From the NCBI GenBank assembly GCA_023231065.1, contig JALNWE010000077.1:1-12635 (forward strand): DNA of 12,635 bases, given 5' to 3'. Of this stretch, positions 7,336-12,635 are shown piece after piece. Position 1 is the first letter of the stretch, and every line of letters begins with the position of its first letter. The position numbers and the translations under genes were made by a program. Below the pieces are notes generated by a model, which was given only the letters and a program-made list of their open reading frames with translations, ran no database searches and had not been told where the DNA came from. The stretch is from Bacteroidales bacterium. Its GTDB lineage: Bacteria; Bacteroidota; Bacteroidia; Bacteroidales; FEN-979.

Positions 7336-7365
7336 GTCATTAATTGAATATTAACTTTAATTTCA

Positions 7366-7373
7366 CAAAATTA
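7366..7373 (-). promoter_or_regulatory. Predicted -7 promoter box for porW
   Basis: TAATTTTG on the minus strand is an exact TAnnTTTG match, 30 nt before the TTG at 7335, giving a leader of roughly 25 nt. The expected -33 region falls in an AT-rich palindrome and lacks TTTG. It is the same 8-mer as at the Bax-inhibitor gene. Confidence 0.4.
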
Positions 7374-7374
7374 T

Positions 7375-7393
7375 TTTAATTTTTTAAATTAAA
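7375..7393. repeat. AT-only perfect inverted repeat in the porW/M23 divergent region
   Basis: Arms of 8 bp (TTTAATTT / AAATTAAA) flank a 3-nt loop of T. It lies just upstream of the predicted porW -7 box. It could act as an upstream AT element or operator, but base composition alone makes such palindromes common. Confidence 0.35.
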
Positions 7394-7438
7394 CCCGATG
7401 AAAACAAATTCCCTGAAAATTCCCGCGTAAACGCCCAA

Positions 7439-7469
7439 ATTGCAAGGTCATAAAATTTTCCGATATTTG
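7439..7469 (+). promoter_or_regulatory. Predicted promoter of the M23-dxr-rseP operon
   Basis: ATTG at 7439-7442 and GATATTTG at 7462-7469 are separated by 19 bp. This matches the Bacteroidota promoter pattern TTTG-N19-TAnnTTTG at 3 of 4 and 5 of 6 fixed positions. The transcript would start near 7476, about 20 nt before the ATG at 7498. It is the only candidate in the window with both elements at the right spacing. Confidence 0.45.
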
Positions 7470-7497
7470 CCGCGTTAACTGAAAGATAATTATCGCG

Positions 7498-8385
7498 ATG
7501 GCCAGGGAAAAAAAGGTAAGGAAAAAAAAACGGTGGGATAGATGGCGCGACAAATACCGTCTTGTCTTTATGACAGACGATACCTTGGAGGAACGGTTCA
7601 CTTTCCGTCTTTCAAGATTAAATGTTTTCATCGCGCTGGGAACCCTCACCATTGTGCTGATTTTCCTGACCAGCATCCTGATCGCATTCACTCCCCTTCG
7701 CGAATATATTCCCGGCTATACAAACGTTGGCCTTACCCGCAAACTTTATGTTTTACAGATGAAGGCCGATTCCATTGAGAGGGATCTGAACCGAAAAGAG
7801 AGCTATATCCAAAATATCCGGGATATCATTAATGGAAAAGATCTGACGGAAGATAAACCCTTGCCAAAAGACACTTCCCACCGTTATTCTGATATTAAAT
7901 TAAAAAGGTCGGTTGAAGATTCCCTCCTGCGGCTGGAAGTTGAAAACCAAAGCAAGTACAGTTTGTATAAAATGGAATCGGCTGAAACCGTTGCCCAGAA
8001 AAAAGCCTCCATTGGTGGCGTTCTTTTCTTTTCGCCATTGAAAGGAATTGTTACGAATGAATTTAATCCCGCGCAAAAACATTTTGGGATTGATATTGTC
8101 GCGAAACAAAACGAAGCGGTCAAAGCAGTACTTGATGGAACGGTAATTTTTAGCAACTGGACCCTTGAGACTGGCTATGTTATTGCCATTCAGCATACCC
8201 AGAACATTATTTCCATATACAAACACAATTCGGCCATCCTGAAAAAAACAGGCGATGTTGTCAAATCAGGCGAACCCATAGCAATAGTTGGTGAAACAGG
8301 AGAACTGGCCACCGGTCCTCATCTTCATTTCGAACTCTGGTATGAAGGCAATCCTGTAAATCCAAAAGAATTTATCTTGTTTTGA
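7498..8385 (+). CDS. M23 family (LytM-type) metallopeptidase, membrane-anchored
   Basis: A 295-residue zinc peptidase predicted to cut peptidoglycan cross-links or, as a relative of such enzymes, to organise the wall. It has a strongly basic cytoplasmic start (residues 1-42), one membrane helix at about 43-64, a charged, partly coiled periplasmic linker (about 80-165) and a C-terminal M23 domain (about 173-293). All expected active-site residues are present: zinc ligands His195 and Asp199 in HFGID, His243 in YKHN, and His275 and His277 in GPHLHFE, so it should be catalytically competent. The ATG has no Shine-Dalgarno site. Its stop overlaps the dxr start by 4 nt (TTGA). It is divergent from porW and the bactofilin gene, an envelope context that fits. 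Which bond it cuts cannot be told. Confidence 0.93.
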   Translation: MAREKKVRKKKRWDRWRDKYRLVFMTDDTLEERFTFRLSRLNVFIALGTLTIVLIFLTSILIAFTPLREYIPGYTNVGLTRKLYVLQMKADSIERDLNRKESYIQNIRDIINGKDLTEDKPLPKDTSHRYSDIKLKRSVEDSLLRLEVENQSKYSLYKMESAETVAQKKASIGGVLFFSPLKGIVTNEFNPAQKHFGIDIVAKQNEAVKAVLDGTVIFSNWTLETGYVIAIQHTQNIISIYKHNSAILKKTGDVVKSGEPIAIVGETGELATGPHLHFELWYEGNPVNPKEFILF

Positions 8386-9542
8386 AAAAGAATATCGCCA
8401 TCTTAGGCTCCACAGGCAGTATTGGTACCCAGACGCTGGAAGTAGCGCGGGACCATCCGGAAATTTTTGGGATAGAAGTATTGACTGCACAGAATAACTG
8501 TGATCTCCTTATCCGGCAAGCCAAAGAATTTTTGCCCAACGCTGTTGTGATCGGGAACAAAAATCATTATTCCACGGTTTCAGGTTCATTGAAATCGCTT
8601 CCGATCAAAGTATTTTCCGGCGAAGAATCCCTGTCACAGATTGTTGACATGGGATCCATCGATATTGTGCTGAACGCCCTTGTCGGTTATGCCGGGCTTA
8701 AACCCACCCTCAGCGCCATCGAAGCCGGCAAAGATGTTGCCCTTGCCAATAAAGAGTCGCTTGTCGTTGCCGGAGATCTGGTAATGAACGGGGCCCGGCG
8801 TAAAAATGTCAGGATACTTCCTGTGGATTCAGAGCATTCCGCCATTTTTCAGTGCCTTGTCGGTGAACTTCCCGGTTCGGTCGAAAAAGTCTTTCTTACT
8901 GCTTCCGGGGGACCATTCCGGGGGAAAAGCCAATCCGATTTATTGACAGTTACACGGGAAGCTGCACTCAATCACCCCAACTGGAAAATGGGAAATAAAG
9001 TTACCATTGACTCAGCCTCCATGATGAATAAAGGGCTCGAAGTGATCGAAGCGCGATGGTTATTTAACCTTGAACCATCCCGGATTGAAGTGATCATCCA
9101 CCCCCAGTCGATCGTTCATTCCATGGTTCAGTTCATCGATGGGTCCATTAAAGCACAAATGGGATTACCCGACATGAAACTACCCATATTTTATGCGCTG
9201 GCTTTTCCTCAAAGAGTTTCCTCCCGGCTTTCCCGTTTTAATTTCATGGAACATTCACAGCTTACTTTTGAGCTTCCCGATAAGAAGGTATTCCGCAATC
9301 TTGTCCTCGCCTATGAAGCTTTGAATATGGGCGGTAATATGCCTTGTGTCCTGAATGCAGCCAATGAAGTGGCAGTTGAGTCATTTTTGCAGGAGCGCAT
9401 CGGATTTCTTGCCATCTCCGACGTGATTGAACATTGCCTGCAAACGGTTTCATTTATCCCGGACCCCACTTATGAAGATTATGTCTTTTCGCACATGGAA
9501 ACACAGGTAAAGGCAACCGGTTACATCAAACAAAAACATTAA
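8382..9542 (+). CDS. dxr: 1-deoxy-D-xylulose-5-phosphate reductoisomerase
   Basis: Rearranges and reduces 1-deoxy-D-xylulose 5-phosphate to 2-C-methyl-D-erythritol 4-phosphate with NADPH, the committed step of the MEP isoprenoid pathway; cytoplasmic homodimer. The 386 residues show the NADPH-binding GSTGSIGTQTL at 9-19, NALVGYAGL at 98-106, Lys124 in LANKES, metal ligands Asp149 and Glu151 in DSEHS and Glu220 in MMNKGLEVIEA, Asn216 and Lys217, the SGGPFR flap start at 175-180, and His198 in HPNW. The start codon is TTG, overlapping the stop of the M23 gene by 4 nt; the family N-terminus KKNIAILGSTG begins right there and no in-frame ATG precedes it, so this start is firm and probably translationally coupled. 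rseP follows after 23 nt. The enzyme is intact. Confidence 0.97.
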   Translation: MKKNIAILGSTGSIGTQTLEVARDHPEIFGIEVLTAQNNCDLLIRQAKEFLPNAVVIGNKNHYSTVSGSLKSLPIKVFSGEESLSQIVDMGSIDIVLNALVGYAGLKPTLSAIEAGKDVALANKESLVVAGDLVMNGARRKNVRILPVDSEHSAIFQCLVGELPGSVEKVFLTASGGPFRGKSQSDLLTVTREAALNHPNWKMGNKVTIDSASMMNKGLEVIEARWLFNLEPSRIEVIIHPQSIVHSMVQFIDGSIKAQMGLPDMKLPIFYALAFPQRVSSRLSRFNFMEHSQLTFELPDKKVFRNLVLAYEALNMGGNMPCVLNAANEVAVESFLQERIGFLAISDVIEHCLQTVSFIPDPTYEDYVFSHMETQVKATGYIKQKH

Positions 9543-9565
9543 CCATCAATTTATTATATCTCCTT

Positions 9566-10888
9566 ATGGATATCGTTATAAAAATTGTTCAATTGCTCCT
9601 GAGCTTGTCGATTCTCGTCATATTTCATGAAATGGGCCATTTTATTGCTGCCAAGGTTTTTAAAACGCGGGTTGAAAAGTTCTATCTTTTTTTCAATCCC
9701 TGGTTTTCCCTTTTTAAATTTAAAAAAGGAGAAACGGAATATGGGGTCGGCTGGGTCCCGCTGGGTGGTTATGTCAAGATTTCCGGGATGATCGATGAAT
9801 CGATGGACAGTGAACAGATGAAGCAACCGCCCCAACCCTGGGAATTCAGGACCAAACCAGCCTGGCAACGGTTGATCATCATGTTAGGCGGAGTGACTGT
9901 CAACTTACTCCTGGCCATGGTGATCTATATGATCATGCTTACCGTGTGGGGTGAACAATTTCTTCCGACAGCCAGTGTGAAGTATGGGATTACGGTCGAT
10001 ACCATGGGTTATCAGATGGGTTTGAGAAATGGGGACCATATCCTATCGGTGAATCATAAACCCGTCCTGGATTTTGCTGCTATTCCCAGGACCATTATCC
10101 TGGAAGAAGCTAAAACAGTCGAGGTTAACCGCGACGGACAAAACATGGAAATTAAGGTCCCGGAAGGTTTTATCAGCAGGCTTATCAAGTATAATTCATC
10201 CGAATTCATATCGGTCCGGTTCCCATTTGAAGCTGCCAAATTCACATCCGGTTCAGTTGCAGAAGCTGCCGGGATGAAAGCCGGCGATAAAATCATCGGG
10301 TTGAATGATTCAATGATGATCTATTTTGACCAATTCAGGGCAGCAATCCAACAATTCAAGAATAAACCCGTAAGGGTGATGGTCTTACGTGGGACTGATA
10401 CGCTCGATCTTCCAGTTCAGGTCCCACAAACGGCCCTGATAGGTGTTTATCCCAAAGGGCCGGCTTATTATTTTACCTTTAAGGAAAAGGAATACAACAT
10501 GATTACGGCCATTCCGGCCGGGGTTGTTAAAGCCTTTAACCAGGCAGGCAATTACCTGAAATCGATGAAATTACTATTTTCCCAGGAAAAAGCTTATGAA
10601 TCGGTTGGAGGGTTTATCGCTATTGGCAATATATTCCCTTCAACATGGGACTGGCAAGCTTTCTGGTCTTTAACTGCCTTCCTCTCGATCATGTTAGCGA
10701 TTCTCAACATTCTTCCCATTCCCGCACTGGACGGGGGTCATGTGATGTTCCTTCTATATGAGATCATCTTCCGGAGGAAACCCAGTGATAAATTCATGGA
10801 ATATGCCCAGATAGTGGGAATGGCCCTTCTTTTTGGTCTTCTTATTTTTGCCAACGGGCAGGATATCATGAAACTGTTCAGGCATTAA
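9566..10888 (+). CDS. rseP: RIP metalloprotease RseP (site-2 protease)
   Basis: An intramembrane zinc protease of family M50B that cleaves membrane-embedded substrates such as anti-sigma factors after a first cut, and clears leftover signal peptides. The 440 residues show the HEMGH zinc-binding motif in the first helix (His21, Glu22, His25), the membrane-associated GWVPLGGYVKISGM stretch at 62-75, a second helix at about 103-126, two PDZ domains (about 135-200 and 222-288, the second with GSVAEAAGMKAGDKIIGLND), and a third catalytic helix with NILPIPALDGG at 381-391, giving the third ligand Asp389; a last helix lies at about 414-430. No Shine-Dalgarno site is seen. It is the third gene of the M23-dxr-rseP unit, 23 nt after dxr, a dxr-rseP neighbourhood I recall as common in Bacteroidota. 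No sigma or anti-sigma gene is nearby to suggest its substrate. Confidence 0.96.
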   Translation: MDIVIKIVQLLLSLSILVIFHEMGHFIAAKVFKTRVEKFYLFFNPWFSLFKFKKGETEYGVGWVPLGGYVKISGMIDESMDSEQMKQPPQPWEFRTKPAWQRLIIMLGGVTVNLLLAMVIYMIMLTVWGEQFLPTASVKYGITVDTMGYQMGLRNGDHILSVNHKPVLDFAAIPRTIILEEAKTVEVNRDGQNMEIKVPEGFISRLIKYNSSEFISVRFPFEAAKFTSGSVAEAAGMKAGDKIIGLNDSMMIYFDQFRAAIQQFKNKPVRVMVLRGTDTLDLPVQVPQTALIGVYPKGPAYYFTFKEKEYNMITAIPAGVVKAFNQAGNYLKSMKLLFSQEKAYESVGGFIAIGNIFPSTWDWQAFWSLTAFLSIMLAILNILPIPALDGGHVMFLLYEIIFRRKPSDKFMEYAQIVGMALLFGLLIFANGQDIMKLFRH

Positions 10889-10923
10889 AAGCCGGCCCAT
10901 CCTGCCACGATCATATTTCCTGA

Positions 10924-11820
10924 TTATTCTGCTACCTTATCTTTCAGCGATTTGAAGCCCTCACCCAGGATTTCAGTGGCATCGATAACAGTCAGAAATG
11001 CCTTAGGGTCAACTTCATGGATATATTCTTCAAGCAATGAAATCTCACGGCGGCTGACCACGGTGAAGATGATCTTTTTCTCGGCCATATTATACATTCC
11101 TTTTGCATCGATCAAAGTGCCGCCACGGCCCAGGTTATGGATGATCTTATCCCTGATCTCTTCATGTTTATCAGAAATGATAAACAGACTTTTATCATAG
11201 CTTACTCCTTCAAGAACGATATCGATGACTTTCCCGGTAATGAAAATCACAATCCAGGAATATAAAGGGATTTTCCAATCCCGGAAGACCAAAAGGCCGA
11301 CCAGGACAATGGTCGAATCAACATAGATCATCAGGATACCCAGGGGTAATTTGGTATATTTTGCAATGATCATGGCAACGATATCACTGCCTCCTGAAGT
11401 CGCCCTCGATTTAAAGATGAGCCCCAGGCCGATCCCGGCCAATACACCTCCGAAAATCGAAGATAACAGCGCATCTCCCTCTACCAATGGCTTGAAACCC
11501 CAGAAGTAGGTCAGGGTATCGGTGAAAACAGCGGTGAGGGAAAAACCCAATACTGTTTTAAAACCAAACCGGGGCCCCAGGAACTTTATTCCAACCAATG
11601 TAAGCGGTATGTCGAAGCACAGGGCAACCATACCAACCGGGGTCCCAAAGAGATAATGGAGAACGATGGATATCCCATATACCCCGCCAGGAACAATTTT
11701 ATAGGGGGTGATGAAAAGGACAAAACTGGATGCCAGGATAAAGGCTCCGACGATAATTAGACTATAAGAAATGAACCATTTACGGGTAAATGGTTTTTCC
11801 TTGATCAGCGTGAAGGCCAT
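10924..11820 (-). CDS. YitT family membrane protein (DUF161 plus DUF2179)
   Basis: A 298-residue inner-membrane protein with about five to six helices in residues 15-205 (near 17-37, 45-65, 66-82, 88-108, 118-137, 163-200), including TSGGSDIVAMI at 141-151, a hallmark of the YitT membrane domain. A soluble C-terminal domain of the DUF2179 type follows (about 220-282, with GRGGTLIDAKGMY and an IFTVVSRREI strand). The function of the family is not established; a transport or sensing role is often supposed. The open frame extends to an ATG at 11871, but an exact -7 promoter box at 11850-11857 lies inside that extension, so the ATG at 11820 is preferred. It converges with rseP with only 35 nt between stop codons and no visible hairpin terminator. 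Confidence 0.9.
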   Translation of the reverse strand: MAFTLIKEKPFTRKWFISYSLIIVGAFILASSFVLFITPYKIVPGGVYGISIVLHYLFGTPVGMVALCFDIPLTLVGIKFLGPRFGFKTVLGFSLTAVFTDTLTYFWGFKPLVEGDALLSSIFGGVLAGIGLGLIFKSRATSGGSDIVAMIIAKYTKLPLGILMIYVDSTIVLVGLLVFRDWKIPLYSWIVIFITGKVIDIVLEGVSYDKSLFIISDKHEEIRDKIIHNLGRGGTLIDAKGMYNMAEKKIIFTVVSRREISLLEEYIHEVDPKAFLTVIDATEILGEGFKSLKDKVAE

Positions 11821-12023
11821 AGCGTTTTGTTTAAAAATGAATAATCCTGCAAAGATATTCGATTGCAGCACAATGCTGTCATCAGATTTGCGTTATGTTA
11901 ATAATCCGTTTTCCTGTACCGCTCATCTTGCCCCGGACCAGGTAATTTGGATTTGTTGTGATGATGGTAATAAAAAAAACTGTATTTTTATCGCGATTTT
12001 TAAATCTGTAAAAAAGCTGATTT
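11821..12023. other. Divergent intergenic region, YitT gene / PorP-like gene
   Basis: About 200 bp of rather AT-rich DNA between the two divergent genes. It holds the YitT-side -7 box and a 16-codon open frame (11961 to 12011, starting with two ATG codons). That frame is the same as the PorP-like gene but is separated from it by stops at 12009 and 12018. No convincing promoter for the PorP-like gene was found: the best motif, CAGATTTG at 11883-11890, is far upstream and inexact. No tRNA or other structured RNA is recognised. Confidence 0.5.
11850..11857 (-). promoter_or_regulatory. Predicted -7 promoter box for the YitT-family gene
   Basis: TATCTTTG on the minus strand, an exact TAnnTTTG match, 30 nt before the ATG at 11820. 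Transcription would begin around 11843, leaving a leader of about 23 nt; this supports the shorter protein. No TTTG -33 element at 19 to 21 bp is visible. Confidence 0.4.
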
Positions 12024-12635
12024 TTGACGCTATCTGGTAATCGAAATCTTGTTTGTTTTCTGAGGATAAACAGCTTCTTTATCTTGCTTGTTTTTATCTC
12101 GGCTGTAAATAATTGCCTCTATTCCCAGCAGCCCACCCTAATTTCACAGTATATGTTCTCCAATATGGCTTTTAACCCGGCGTATGCCGGTAACAGCGGA
12201 GGTATATGTGCTACAGGCCTGGTCCGTCAGCAGTGGATTGGCTTCAAAGATGCCGATGGTTCCAAAACGGCCCCTCAAGGTTACATGCTCACGATCGATG
12301 CCCCTATAAAAGTGTTGCATGGCGGTGTGGGAGGCTCTGTCTATCAGGATCAGCTGGGGTTTTTTAAAGACATTGTTGTAAAGCTGGGATATGCATACAG
12401 GATGGATGCCGGTCCTGGTGACCTTTCGATCGGGCTGCAGCTGGCCCTTCAAAATGGCAGTTACGATTTTTCGAAGTTTAATCCGGTCGATGAAAATGAC
12501 CCGATTTTATCAGGTGAGAGCGGGAAGTCAGGCGATATGATCTTCGATGCCAATGCCGGGTTTTTTTATAAGGTACCTGATAAATATTACATTGGATTAT
12601 CGGCAGAGAATCTCTTACAATCACAAGGAAAAACC
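12024..12635 (+). CDS. PorP/SprF family T9SS membrane protein, partial (3' end missing)
   Basis: The first roughly 190-200 residues of a PorP/SprF-family protein, an outer-membrane beta-barrel family that works with T9SS and, in several cases, anchors or helps secrete a partner adhesin encoded nearby. The diagnostic N-terminus is clear: after a signal peptide (hydrophobic FFILLVF core, cleavage near LYSQQ), the mature chain has QYMFSNMAFNPAYAGNSGG, then LVRQQWIGFKDADG, then YMLTIDAPI, and strands such as GGVGGSVYQDQLGFFKD and YRMDAGPGDLSIGLQLALQNGSY. The frame has no ATG between the stop at 12018 and the signal peptide. TTG at 12024 is the first conventional alternative start; CTG at 12060 would give a compact, more typical signal peptide (RINSFFILLV) but is a rare initiator. 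The right edge of the window truncates the gene. Family members usually occur in several copies per genome, so no specific symbol is given. Confidence 0.88.
   Translation, partial: MTLSGNRNLVCFLRINSFFILLVFISAVNNCLYSQQPTLISQYMFSNMAFNPAYAGNSGGICATGLVRQQWIGFKDADGSKTAPQGYMLTIDAPIKVLHGGVGGSVYQDQLGFFKDIVVKLGYAYRMDAGPGDLSIGLQLALQNGSYDFSKFNPVDENDPILSGESGKSGDMIFDANAGFFYKVPDKYYIGLSAENLLQSQGKT

Noticed and set aside
9554..9868. Minus-strand frame of 104 codons over the start of rseP
   Set aside because: It is antisense to the conserved HEMGH region of rseP and has no family features.
10889..10923. Bidirectional terminator between rseP and the YitT-family gene
   Set aside because: The 35-nt convergent gap was searched for a hairpin and T-run; none was found.
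11821..11871. Longer YitT-family start at 11871
   Set aside because: An exact -7 promoter box lies inside this extension, so a transcript from it could not encode the extra residues; the ATG at 11820 gives a normal N-terminus.
12144..12452. Minus-strand open frame of 102 codons near the right edge
   Set aside because: It is the shadow of the PorP/SprF-like gene, whose forward translation carries clear family motifs.

Overview
This window looks like ordinary core chromosome from a member of the Bacteroidota, probably an uncultured Bacteroidales-type lineage. The order is a guess; the phylum is well supported. The evidence is a PorW/SprE lipoprotein and a PorP/SprF-family protein, both parts of the type IX secretion system (T9SS), together with a DUF4421 envelope protein. 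In addition, start codons lack Shine-Dalgarno sequences almost throughout, and the -7 promoter motif TAnnTTTG recurs upstream of genes.

Layout. A leftward block (minus strand, positions 7335 down to 90) reads in transcription order: porW (T9SS lipoprotein), a bactofilin, an AtpZ-like subunit, a four-helix membrane protein resembling AtpI, a DUF4421 outer-membrane/secreted protein, folE (GTP cyclohydrolase I), a Bax-inhibitor-1 family membrane protein, and fabD (malonyl-CoA:ACP transacylase). The first five are tightly packed (one 29-nt overlap, gaps of 2 to 40 nt) and probably co-transcribed. folE and the Bax-inhibitor gene each have a plausible promoter of their own. A rightward block starts from a 162-bp divergent intergenic region: an M23 peptidase, dxr (MEP isoprenoid pathway) and rseP (site-2 protease). 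The first two overlap by 4 nt and the third follows after 23 nt. Converging on rseP is a YitT-family membrane protein. Diverging from that is a PorP/SprF-family gene cut off by the right edge.

How the genes fit together. The theme is envelope construction: T9SS parts, a bactofilin scaffold, a cell-wall peptidase, a membrane stress protease, and precursor supply (isoprenoids for undecaprenyl carriers and quinones from dxr; fatty acids from fabD). The AtpZ and AtpI-like genes normally precede an F-type ATP synthase operon, but no atpB or other synthase gene follows here. That is the most notable point of gene order.

I found no mobile element, CRISPR array, tRNA, rRNA, riboswitch, phage or defence gene, and no convincing new system. 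The findings are modest: the orphaned atp leader genes next to T9SS genes, several non-ATG starts (porW, dxr, the PorP-like gene), recurrent exact -7 boxes close to start codons, and an uncharacterised DUF4421 protein embedded in the cluster. No intergenic stretch exceeds 300 bases; the largest, about 200 bp, lies before the PorP-like gene.
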